The notes under the pieces are model-generated. The model ran no database searches, had not been told where the DNA came from, and saw only the letters and a program-made list of their open reading frames with translations. From contig JAJYPW010000045.1 in the NCBI GenBank assembly GCA_021795055.1, positions 1 through 7,054 on the forward strand: a stretch of DNA of 7,054 nt. Reading direction: 5' to 3'. Below are positions 1 through 5,835 of this stretch, piece by piece. Source of the DNA: Thermoplasmata archaeon (GTDB lineage Archaea; Thermoplasmatota; Thermoplasmata; Thermoplasmatales; Thermoplasmataceae). The stretch's first letter is position 1. Each line of letters starts with the position of its first letter. The translations under genes and the position numbers were made by a program.

Positions 1-726
1 CAGGAAGAACTTCATCCCTTCTTTTTCCAGTCTGCTCTTCAGTGCGGCCCCTATTTCCGGTTCTGTCTGCGGCAGCAGTGAATCAAGCGCCTCGATAAGC
101 GTGACCTTTGACCCGAAATGCAGGAGTGCCTGCCCTATTTCAAGGCCAATTGCTCCGCCTCCAATTATGGCAATGGATTCTGGGAGTTCCTTGAGGTTCC
201 AGATTGTGTCGCTGGTCAGGTACTCCGTTTCATTCAGGCCTTCGATATTCGGAGCAGTAGGGTGTGAACCTGTTGCTATGAGGAAGTGGGACCCTGAGAC
301 TTCCCGCGTTTCCTTCCCATCTTCGGGCGTCATCAGGACCCTCTTCCGGTCGATGAATTTCCCCAACCCTGTGAAGAGCTTCACGTTCGGATAGCTTTCA
401 ATGACCTTTGCATACTTTGCCTCCCTTGCATGGCTCACGTAAGATCTAAGCCCGTTCATGACTTCAGCAAAGTCGTGCCTGACGGGTGTGGCATAAACCC
501 CGGTCATTCTTGGGTGTTCCGGATTGAAAACGGAGTGCGATGCCTCAAGCAGGTACTTTGAGGGGACGCACCCCACATTCACGCATGTTCCGCCAAGCGG
601 GCCGGTTCCAATCATTACGATGGACATCTCGCCGTTGCTCATCTCAGATGCCTTTATGGCTGCAGAGAATGCCGCAGCCCCCCTTCCGAGTATCACGAGA
701 TCGAATTTTGCGGGTTCACTGTTCAA
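1..726 (-). CDS. merA: Mercuric reductase (MerA), N-terminal part, cut by window edge
   Basis: This cytosolic FAD- and NAD(P)H-dependent enzyme of the pyridine nucleotide-disulfide oxidoreductase family reduces Hg(II) to Hg(0). An open frame of 242 codons reaches base 1. It shows a first Rossmann GxGxxxF/A pattern (GRGAAA, residues 14-19), the redox-active disulfide motif GGTCVNVGCVPSK with Cys48 and Cys53, an ATG-type FAD motif (LIATGSHP), and the NAD(P)H-binding GGGAIGLE with glycines at 189, 191 and 194. CVNVGCVPSK is the MerA form; dihydrolipoamide dehydrogenases usually have CLNVGCIPSK. The dimerisation domain and the C-terminal Hg-binding Cys pair lie outside the window. No ATG is in frame after the upstream stop, so I chose TTG at 726-724; ATT at 729-727 is the alternative. 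The minus-strand GGTGATG upstream is a good Shine-Dalgarno match. The fused N-terminal HMA domain of many bacterial MerA proteins is absent; a separate HMA gene ends 14 bases upstream. Another disulfide reductase of the family remains possible. Confidence 0.9.
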   Translation of the reverse strand, partial: MNSEPAKFDLVILGRGAAAFSAAIKASEMSNGEMSIVMIGTGPLGGTCVNVGCVPSKYLLEASHSVFNPEHPRMTGVYATPVRHDFAEVMNGLRSYVSHAREAKYAKVIESYPNVKLFTGLGKFIDRKRVLMTPEDGKETREVSGSHFLIATGSHPTAPNIEGLNETEYLTSDTIWNLKELPESIAIIGGGAIGLEIGQALLHFGSKVTLIEALDSLLPQTEPEIGAALKSRLEKEGMKFFL

Positions 727-740
727 AATGCATCACCATT

Positions 741-974
741 TCACCGGTCTGCAAGAGTGGCCCTGTAATGTGAAGGCTTTGAGAAAATCCTGTTTTTCAG
801 GAGATCCTCAGGCCTGACCCTGGCATGGTCCAGTTCTACCTCTCCCATTCCCTCCCTGAGGGAGATCCTGACATCCAGCACGCCTTCCTGTTCCCTGAGC
901 CCGCGAATCACTGTGGCAACACAGTCATCGCAGGTCATTCCGTATATCCTCAGTTTTGCCTTTTCTGATTCCAC
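741..974 (-). CDS. Small heavy-metal-associated (HMA) domain protein, likely Hg(II) carrier for MerA
   Basis: This 77-residue protein is one HMA (ferredoxin-like, beta-alpha-beta-beta-alpha-beta) domain. The metal site GMTCDDC has Cys15 and Cys18 in the loop after the first strand, the pattern of MerP, the MerA N-terminal domain and copper chaperones. No signal peptide or membrane segment is seen, so it should be cytosolic, unlike periplasmic MerP. The C-terminal YRATLADR resembles the linker that joins HMA domains to the MerA core (inference from memory of the family). The start is GTG at 974; the next in-frame ATG would delete the first strand. There is no Shine-Dalgarno motif, and a TATA box centred about 22 bases upstream fits a leaderless transcript. 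merA starts 14 bases after its stop, so the two are probably cotranscribed and the protein probably delivers Hg(II) to MerA. A copper chaperone role is possible but less likely here. Confidence 0.87.
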   Translation of the reverse strand: MESEKAKLRIYGMTCDDCVATVIRGLREQEGVLDVRISLREGMGEVELDHARVRPEDLLKNRIFSKPSHYRATLADR

Positions 975-981
975 GAATGCA

Positions 982-1003
982 AAACGCCGGCGTTTATAAA
1001 TAT
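982..1003. promoter_or_regulatory. Divergent promoter with palindromic operator between HMA-merA and HxlR genes
   Basis: A perfect 14-bp palindrome, AAACGCCGGCGTTT (982-995), overlaps the symmetric TATA-like box TTTATAAA (993-1000). Read on the minus strand, the box is centred about 22 bases before the GTG of the HMA gene and the palindrome lies between box and start, a typical repressor position. For the plus-strand HxlR gene the same box is about 49 bases upstream and would give a leader of about 20 bases. A second weak dyad, GTAAA-N6-TTTAC, follows at about 1010-1024. The regulator that binds is not shown by sequence; the adjacent HxlR protein is the obvious candidate. Confidence 0.6.
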
Positions 1004-1045
1004 GGAAACGTAAACTATTTTTTACCTTGCCTGTTAGTCTGTCCT

Positions 1046-1423
1046 ATGGCTGATGAATCGGGGGACGCCAGGATCGGGAACAGGATCAAGGCATGCATGA
1101 TTGAATACGATGGATCCGCTGTCTGCGTTGACCCTTCTCTGCGCATCCTCGATCTGATTGGAAAGAAGAACACGATGATGATCATCGGCATAATCGGGAA
1201 CAGGGGAGAAAGGAAAAACTTCAATGAAATCCTGAAGGATATCCCGTATTCCAGCTCCACCATAATTTCAAGGAGGCTGAAGGAATTGCAGGCAAACGGA
1301 CTGGTTGAGAAGGTCCGGGAGAATGGGCGGATCTCCTACAGGCTCACCGATCTGGGATGGAGTGTGAGGGAGGCGCTTCAGCCTCTCTTAAAGATGATGG
1401 AATCCATGCCAGTCCGCTCCTGA
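1046..1423 (+). CDS. HxlR-family winged-helix transcriptional regulator
   Basis: This 125-residue protein has the HxlR/MarR-like layout. Cys27 precedes the first helix (CVDPSLRILDLIGKK, 27-41), followed by a helix-turn-helix with the recognition region YSSSTIISRRLKELQANGLVEK (about 68-89), a beta wing (RENGRISYRLTDLG) and a C-terminal dimerisation helix. The Trp usual after GKK in HxlR proteins is replaced (GKKNTMMII). Cys17 and Cys27 are the only cysteines, and Cys27 aligns with the N-terminal cysteine common in thiol-sensing HxlR members. The frame is open upstream to 956, but ATG 1046 gives the normal family length and agrees with the upstream promoter; no Shine-Dalgarno motif precedes it. 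It is transcribed divergently from HMA-merA across a palindrome, so control of the mercury genes, itself, or both is likely. The ligand (Hg(II), oxidants, other) is unknown. Described archaeal mer operons use an ArsR-type regulator, so this would be a different arrangement. Confidence 0.9.
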   Translation: MADESGDARIGNRIKACMIEYDGSAVCVDPSLRILDLIGKKNTMMIIGIIGNRGERKNFNEILKDIPYSSSTIISRRLKELQANGLVEKVRENGRISYRLTDLGWSVREALQPLLKMMESMPVRS

Positions 1424-1485
1424 TGCTGCCTGACCTGCACCGTTACCCGTTGCCGCACATGCTGAATTGCCGGAACGTCCATCTA

Positions 1486-1566
1486 GGCAGCAGCACCTGA
1501 AAATGCCGTCGATTCGCATTTTAGCGTTATTAAAGCGATCCGCGTGTTCCATCTCAACCTGCTGCC
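1486..1566. repeat. Nested inverted repeats in the HxlR/DJ-1 intergenic region
   Basis: The 278-base gap 1424-1701 holds no gene I can support. Within it, GGCAGCAG (1486-1493) is perfectly complementary to CTGCTGCC (1559-1566), enclosing a tighter hairpin AAAATGC-N9-GCATTTT (1500-1522). The heptamer TCCATCT occurs at 1478-1484 and again at 1548-1554. The inner hairpin could help end the HxlR transcript, although no T-run follows. A small structured RNA is an alternative. Either role is weakly supported. Confidence 0.35.
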
Positions 1567-1669
1567 ATCATGTACCGGGATGTCCAAAGAATCACGCGCC
1601 ATGCCGATTCATCCTACCGGACAATTATGCGGGCAGTCCGTATATTGACGCGGGAGTTCTCATATCACT

Positions 1670-1682
1670 AAATATTAATATG
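1670..1682 (+). promoter_or_regulatory. TATA box of the DJ-1/ars operon
   Basis: The AT-rich stretch AAATATTAATATG is centred about 26 bases before ATG 1702, the spacing expected for a leaderless archaeal transcript; no Shine-Dalgarno motif lies before that ATG. It contains the 10-bp palindrome ATATTAATAT (1672-1681), and CATAT (1661-1665) pairs with ATATG (1678-1682) as an imperfect dyad. ArsR proteins bind AT-rich dyads over promoters, so this could also be the operator of the ArsR encoded downstream (inference). Confidence 0.55.
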
Positions 1683-1701
1683 ACACTGTGATTCAGGGAA
1701 T

Positions 1702-2214
1702 ATGAAAAAACTTGGCATAATGCTTGATGAGGGATACCATGATCTTGAGCTCTGGGTTCCATATTACAGACTGAAAGAGGAGGGAATAGACTTCGACATT
1801 CTTGCATGGAACAATAGGCCATATAAAGGGGAATTCGGCGTTGACCCGGTGACGCCCACAAAACTTCTTTTTAATCCCATAGGGAAATACGATCTGGTGT
1901 TCTTCCCGGGTGCAAGGTCGCCCGGTAACCTGCTGAAGAATCCAGGCACTTCAGGGATCATCAAAAAAATGGCGACAGAAGGCACCCGTTTCGCAACAAT
2001 ATGCCATTCTCCGCTGCTGCTTGGCGGGGCTGGCCTTCTCAGGGGAAAGGAAGTCACAGGGCACCCTTCAATTAAATCGGAAGTTGAAAAAGCAGGTGCA
2101 ACTTTCGTCGACTCACCCGTGGTCAGGACTTCCGACCAGGTACTTTCAGGCAGGACACATTATGACCTGGATAAGTTCATTCCGGAATTGATGGATTTCT
2201 ACAGATCGTTATGA
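1702..2214 (+). CDS. DJ-1/PfpI superfamily protein
   Basis: This 170-residue protein is full length for the PfpI class. It has the elbow nucleophile in ATICHSPLLLGGAGLL with Cys101-His102, and the conserved acidic partner Glu16 in HDLELWVPYYRLKEEG. The strand-loop FFPGARSPGNL (67-77) corresponds to the GG-R-P loop of PfpI, with Ala replacing the second Gly. GHPSIKSEVEKAGATFVD (120-137) and SGRTHYDLDKFI (149-160) follow the family pattern. Members act as cysteine peptidases, glyoxalases/deglycases, chaperones or redox sensors; sequence alone does not decide. It is cytosolic, with no signal or membrane segment. It is the first gene of the ars operon, with a leaderless-type start, and its TGA overlaps the ATG of the ACR3 permease as ATGA, which implies translational coupling. 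A role linked to arsenite, such as thiol or aldehyde damage repair during metalloid stress, is inferred only from this position. Confidence 0.93.
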   Translation: MKKLGIMLDEGYHDLELWVPYYRLKEEGIDFDILAWNNRPYKGEFGVDPVTPTKLLFNPIGKYDLVFFPGARSPGNLLKNPGTSGIIKKMATEGTRFATICHSPLLLGGAGLLRGKEVTGHPSIKSEVEKAGATFVDSPVVRTSDQVLSGRTHYDLDKFIPELMDFYRSL

Positions 2215-3263
2215 CGGAAGAAGGCCTTGGAAAGAAACTTGGAGTGAAAACGCTCCTCTTTCCCGTTTTTGTTCTGATTGCAATAGTGGCCGGGCTTGCA
2301 CTGGGCTTCGGCTTCAGGTCTGAGAGCTCTGCTGTTGCAACTTATGGAATACCGCTTGGGCTCTTTTTCATGATATATCCGGCCATGGCCAAGGTCCGCC
2401 TGGATGAAATGGGAAGCAGCCTGAAGAACATCAGAACGGTCGGTCTGATGATATTTCTCAACTACGCAATAGCCCCATTTCTTGTTGCGGGGATAGCATA
2501 CTTTTTTGTGTATTTTGTATACATGAATCTTGGAATCATAGGTTCCAGCGTGGCTTCCCAGATGCTGGTGGGCATTATTCTCCTGGGCGTTGCCCCCTGC
2601 ATTGCGATGGTGATGATATGGACCGATCTTGCGCATGGCAACCTGCCGCTTGGCGTTTCCTTCGTTGCATGGAACTCCATCATTCAGATCATAACCACTC
2701 CCTTTCTTATCTACCTCCTTGCAAGGACATCGGTGACCGTGAGCCCAATGCTCATTCTTGAGAGCGTGCTGCTGTACCTTGTTCTGCCCATGCTTGCAGG
2801 GATCGCGACACGCAGGATATTTCGCAACAGGGATTACTTCTCCAGGCTGCTGAAGGCCCTTGGATCGGTGCAGACCATCGCGCTATTGCTTACAATAGTG
2901 GTAATGTTCTGGGGAGAAGGGTACGGGATCATCGATACGCCTTCCCTGGTGTGGATGGTGGGAATCGTGATGCTCATCTTCTACTTCGTGCTCTTCCACA
3001 CTGGCTACTTCGCCTCCAGAAAACTGGGGCATAATTATCCTGACTCAACGGCGATAGGGTTCACCATTTCCGCCAGGGATTTTGAAGTGAGCATAGCTAT
3101 AGCGCTGGCTGCGTTTTCAGCCTATCCGTACGTTGCCATAACGACCGCTATAGGGCCGCTGCTTGAGATCCCTCTGATGCTCCTGCTGGTATGGATACAG
3201 CTGGGAAGGGAGCAGAGGGTGAACATTCCTTTAGGCAACATTTCTGCAGAGGCGGCTAAATGA
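2211..3263 (+). CDS. acr3: ACR3-family arsenite efflux permease
   Basis: This 350-residue membrane protein of the BART/ACR3 family should expel As(III) from the cytoplasm using the proton or ion gradient. About ten hydrophobic segments are visible (roughly 14-34, 44-59, 75-102, 117-137, 150-171, 182-198, 220-237, 247-268, 290-304, 309-332). Hallmarks are GIPLGLFFMIYPAMAKVRLD (46-65), FLNYAIAPFLVA (82-93), and LLGVAPCIAMVMIWTDLA (124-141), which carries Cys130, the position of the cysteine shown to be essential in characterised ACR3 proteins. RDFEVSIAIA (289-298) carries Glu292, matching the conserved glutamate of the usual NNFELAIA motif; here Asn-Asn is Arg-Asp. IGPLLEIPLMLLLV (314-327) is the usual last segment. 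It overlaps the genes on both sides by ATGA (DJ-1 upstream, ArsR downstream), so the three should be made together. Apart from the Arg-Asp change nothing suggests loss of function. Confidence 0.95.
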   Translation: MTEEGLGKKLGVKTLLFPVFVLIAIVAGLALGFGFRSESSAVATYGIPLGLFFMIYPAMAKVRLDEMGSSLKNIRTVGLMIFLNYAIAPFLVAGIAYFFVYFVYMNLGIIGSSVASQMLVGIILLGVAPCIAMVMIWTDLAHGNLPLGVSFVAWNSIIQIITTPFLIYLLARTSVTVSPMLILESVLLYLVLPMLAGIATRRIFRNRDYFSRLLKALGSVQTIALLLTIVVMFWGEGYGIIDTPSLVWMVGIVMLIFYFVLFHTGYFASRKLGHNYPDSTAIGFTISARDFEVSIAIALAAFSAYPYVAITTAIGPLLEIPLMLLLVWIQLGREQRVNIPLGNISAEAAK

Positions 3264-3598
3264 GTGATGGAATTGGTTATTGTGAGATAAGAAAGATAGA
3301 GAAAATCGACACCGAGGAATACGACACTATCTCCAGGGTGCTCAATGCGATCGGAAACAGGAACAGGATAGCAATGCTTGCAGTGATATCAAAATACATG
3401 GAAGTATGCGCCTGCGAACTCCAGCCTGCTCTTGGAATGCCACAGCCTACAATCACCACGCATCTTCACAAGATGTATGATGTGGGCATCCTCAAGAGGA
3501 AAGAGGTGGGGAAGTTCAGCTATTATTCAATAAACCCGAAATTCGAGGGGATAGTGAATGACATCCTTAGGGGGAGAACTGAAACGATGGAGGCCTAA
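3260..3598 (+). CDS. arsR: ArsR-family metalloregulatory repressor
   Basis: This 112-residue winged-helix protein has MEVCACELQPALGMPQPTITTHLHKM (47-72). The first part matches the ELCVCDL metal-binding box of arsenite- and cadmium-responsive ArsR/SmtB proteins, with Cys50 and Cys52 as the C-x-C pair; the second part is the helix-turn-helix. The wing is KRKEVGKFSYYSIN (79-92). Cys8 near the N-terminus could serve as a third thiolate ligand (inference). The ATG overlaps the ACR3 stop as ATGA, with a weak AGAGG at 3248-3252. Being inside the operon it probably represses the promoter before the DJ-1 gene and releases it when As(III), Sb(III) or a similar soft metal binds the cysteines. A second transporter gene starts 5 bases after its stop. 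Confidence 0.95.
   Translation: MSDGIGYCEIRKIEKIDTEEYDTISRVLNAIGNRNRIAMLAVISKYMEVCACELQPALGMPQPTITTHLHKMYDVGILKRKEVGKFSYYSINPKFEGIVNDILRGRTETMEA
3589..3593 (+). promoter_or_regulatory. Shine-Dalgarno of the second permease, inside arsR
   Basis: GGAGG lies in the last codons of arsR, with 10 bases between it and ATG 3604. It supports that start and reinitiation on one polycistronic message rather than a separate promoter, since the gap of 5 bases leaves no room for one outside arsR. Confidence 0.55.
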
Positions 3599-3603
3599 TC
3601 ACT

Positions 3604-4656
3604 ATGTCTTCAGAGAATGTTTCCGCATCCCGTGCTGCGGGCAGGGAGAAGGGAAAGGTTGCGGCACTGTCCGAGCATATCCGAAAATATCTGATCGTGT
3701 ACACCCTCCTGTCCGTCGCTGTTGCTGTCCCTGTCGGATACTATACTATGAATTACACGGAAGGAAATGAGGGATTGTTCTCAAACCTGGTTATTCTCTT
3801 CGCCATTTTGACCATCTACCCGTCAATGATCCAGCTGAAGTCGGAAGGTTTCGTGAAGGAGTTGAGGTCCTGGAAACCTATCCTTGTCTCGCTGGCATAC
3901 GTGTTCATCCTTTCCCCTTTTGTGGCGATTCTGATTGAGCCCACACTTGGCCAGACCATAGGAACAGGCTTCGTGGTATCCAACATTGTCCCGGCATCTA
4001 GCGCATCCCTCGGGTACGTACTGATCTCCGGCGGAAGCATAGAGCTCGCAACCGCCCTTGCGATTGTGAGTCTCATAGTCGCCATACCTGCGATACCTAT
4101 AATCCTGGGGCTTTACAGCAGCCAGGTGTCTTCGGCAATTCCTGTCGAGCCCGTACTTCTGTCTGTCGTGTATATCCTGGTTCTACCACTCATAGCCGGG
4201 CAGATCACCCGTTATGCGCTTATTAGGTGGAAAGGGCCGATTGTGGTGAACAAAACCTCAAAGAAATATTTCTCTCTCACCACCATGCTATCAATGCTTG
4301 CGCTGATATTCGTGCTGGTGGACAAGGAAGCAGGGGTCATTGTTTCAAGGCCTGATCTGGTGGGACTGCTCATAGGATACCAGTCGGCGATAATTATAGG
4401 GATACTTGCGCTCTCAGTATTCGTGAGCAGGCGCATGCACCTTTCGTATGAGAATCACCAGGCGGTTGCGTTCATATCGGTCACCAAAAACCAGAGTGTT
4501 GCGGCTGCAATTGCTGTATTTGCGCTGAATCCTGAGGCTGCCCTTTCCCCGGCCGTGATTCCCATGATACAGCCCGTAATAGCCATTGCATACATACATC
4601 TTGAGAGGTTTGTGAAGCGGTTCTTTGGCGTAAGGGAAATGGTGGCGGAGACCTGA
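3604..4656 (+). CDS. ACR3/BASS-like permease lacking cysteine
   Basis: This membrane protein has 350 residues, the same length as the ACR3 upstream, and about ten hydrophobic segments (roughly 29-48, 58-73, 91-112, 121-140, 147-170, 183-200, 225-240, 251-274, 287-305, 314-333). A charged 28-residue N-terminus precedes them. Hand alignment with the upstream ACR3 holds along much of the length: TIYPSMIQLKSEG (70-82) with MIYPAMAKVRLDE, YVFILSPFVA (99-108) with NYAIAPFLVA, LVLPLIAGQITR (192-203) with LVLPMLAGIATR. The functional residues differ. The VAPC cysteine is Ala131 (IVPASSAS), the protein has no cysteine at all, and the FEVSIAIA glutamate becomes Ser in KNQSVAAAIA (295-304). It therefore probably does not move arsenite by the known ACR3 thiolate mechanism. 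An anion, an organoarsenical or another substrate of the BART superfamily is possible; the substrate is unknown. It is cotranscribed with arsR, so it is probably induced by the same metalloid. Confidence 0.85.
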   Translation: MSSENVSASRAAGREKGKVAALSEHIRKYLIVYTLLSVAVAVPVGYYTMNYTEGNEGLFSNLVILFAILTIYPSMIQLKSEGFVKELRSWKPILVSLAYVFILSPFVAILIEPTLGQTIGTGFVVSNIVPASSASLGYVLISGGSIELATALAIVSLIVAIPAIPIILGLYSSQVSSAIPVEPVLLSVVYILVLPLIAGQITRYALIRWKGPIVVNKTSKKYFSLTTMLSMLALIFVLVDKEAGVIVSRPDLVGLLIGYQSAIIIGILALSVFVSRRMHLSYENHQAVAFISVTKNQSVAAAIAVFALNPEAALSPAVIPMIQPVIAIAYIHLERFVKRFFGVREMVAET

Positions 4657-4704
4657 GGGTGCAATCAATTGAAAGCGGGGAAATAATTACGGGTTCTGTT
4701 TCAT
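4657..4704 (+). promoter_or_regulatory. Spacer before the TDT transporter, possible weak promoter
   Basis: This 48-base gap breaks the otherwise gapless operon. AAATAATTA at 4681-4689 is about 20 bases before ATG 4705 and could act as a weak TATA element for a leaderless message. No clear Shine-Dalgarno motif lies just before that ATG. Cotranscription with the ars genes is equally possible, since no terminator is visible here. Confidence 0.3.
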
Positions 4705-5775
4705 ATGAAAAGTAAGGCGCTGAAAACCTTTGGATCCGAGTGGTTCGGAATTTCAATATCGACCCTGGCCCTTGCGCAGGTGTACCTGCTGATCTATGGC
4801 ACAGAAGGCGATATCGCATACAGATATGTGGCCGAAGCCCTGACCTTCGCCGGCCTTTCATTATTTGGCATTATTTTCGCGATGTGGGTCTCCAGGGGCA
4901 TCTCTTCCATGGGAAAGGGAAGAACCCACTGGGACAACCTGACAAGGTTGAGCTTCATAGCGCTCATCCCCATAGTGGGCTTTGTTGGCAATGCGCAACT
5001 TATCTCATATTTTGGCCTTGATTCCGTCTCGGCCGGCATCTCCCTCGTCGATTTCTATGTCTTTTACATGCTTTCCCTGATCCTCGGCGTCCTGCTCGGA
5101 TACCGCCTGTACACAAAGGAGATTGCCCCACGGGAGATCAATTATGCCATAGTCATCCCTCCGCTTGCGATAGGCACGTGCGTGTTTCTCGCACCTTCTG
5201 TTATGAACTACTATGGCGGTGCCGAAAGCCAGACCATTTCCTTCCTTGTCATGATGGGGCTTGGAATATTCTTCTTCCTCTACATTTTTATCGGATCCCT
5301 GGCCCTCTCCGGCCATGTGTCGACAAAGATGCACGAATCCCTTCCAACGACCATGCTGCCCGTGGGGATTGCAAGCCTCATTGTCATAAACCTTTTCACA
5401 ATATCCGGCTTCGGCCACATGGGAAGCATCAACCTGAACATACATACTGTGGGCCTGCTTTCAATAATGCTCTGGGGGTTTGAGGTCTGGAACTTCCTGG
5501 TGGTTCTCATAATAATATTTGCAAGACCATCAAGGGGAAATTTGAGCGTATGGGCTTACGGTTTCCCGCTTGGCCTATTCGCCACGTCGACCATCAGGAT
5601 CATGTCGGTGGTTGATTTTCCAGCGCTGTTCTGGGTATTCATCGGCATTGCCGCAATGCTCAACGTGCTGTGGGTGTATGGCTGGATCAATACGGTGATA
5701 TTTATCCGCATGCAGGGCGCGAAAGCAGGAGATGATGAACTCCGCAGGAAAGGATCGGCAGGTCCTGCCCATTAG
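4705..5775 (+). CDS. TDT/SLAC1-family (TehA-like) transporter
   Basis: This 356-residue membrane protein has about ten hydrophobic segments (roughly 13-32, 42-63, 82-103, 114-133, 146-168, 177-202, 216-236, 248-273, 282-300, 307-335) and a charged cytosolic tail. Patterns of the tellurite-resistance/dicarboxylate transporter family (TehA, Mae1, Ssu1, plant SLAC1) are seen: EWFGISISTLAL (12-23), PPLAIGTCVFLAP (152-164), SLPTTMLPVGIASL (212-225), and WAYGFPLGLFATST (283-296), which matches the family's W-x-x-x-FP-(L/V) segment near the C-terminus. Family members pass anions: malate, sulfite, chloride/nitrate, and tellurite resistance with TehA. Which applies is not visible. It follows the cysteine-free permease after 48 bases on the same strand, so it may be the last gene of the ars transcript. 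Export of an arsenic or sulfur oxyanion is a reasonable but unproven reading. Family membership is likely rather than certain because these proteins are divergent. Confidence 0.8.
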   Translation: MKSKALKTFGSEWFGISISTLALAQVYLLIYGTEGDIAYRYVAEALTFAGLSLFGIIFAMWVSRGISSMGKGRTHWDNLTRLSFIALIPIVGFVGNAQLISYFGLDSVSAGISLVDFYVFYMLSLILGVLLGYRLYTKEIAPREINYAIVIPPLAIGTCVFLAPSVMNYYGGAESQTISFLVMMGLGIFFFLYIFIGSLALSGHVSTKMHESLPTTMLPVGIASLIVINLFTISGFGHMGSINLNIHTVGLLSIMLWGFEVWNFLVVLIIIFARPSRGNLSVWAYGFPLGLFATSTIRIMSVVDFPALFWVFIGIAAMLNVLWVYGWINTVIFIRMQGAKAGDDELRRKGSAGPAH

Positions 5776-5776
5776 A

Positions 5777-5795
5777 AAACCGGAAAAGCTGGTTT
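5777..5795 (+). terminator. Hairpin after the TDT gene, possible terminator
   Basis: AAACCGG (5777-5783), loop AAAAG and CTGGTTT (5789-5795) form a 7-bp stem with one G-U pair, starting 2 bases after the stop codon. A short T-run (CCCTTTTG) follows about 27 bases later. This is the likely end of the ars operon, though archaeal termination usually depends on T-tracts more than on the hairpin. Confidence 0.45.
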
Positions 5796-5835
5796 CCTAA
5801 GTAATGCAGTTCTGCAAGTTGCCCTTTTGCCAAGG

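Noticed and set aside
1467..1691. Plus-strand frame of 74 codons in the HxlR/DJ-1 gap
   Set aside because: No ribosome site, no family pattern, and it runs through the inverted repeats and the TATA box of the next operon.
2199..2636. Minus-strand reading frame of 145 codons
   Set aside because: It lies opposite the clear ACR3 gene, is rich in His, Asn and Lys in the way of antisense frames, and shows no family pattern.
4481..4861. Minus-strand reading frame of 126 codons spanning the permease-TDT junction
   Set aside because: It overlaps two well supported plus-strand membrane protein genes, and its Arg/Pro/Gln-rich sequence has no recognisable domain.
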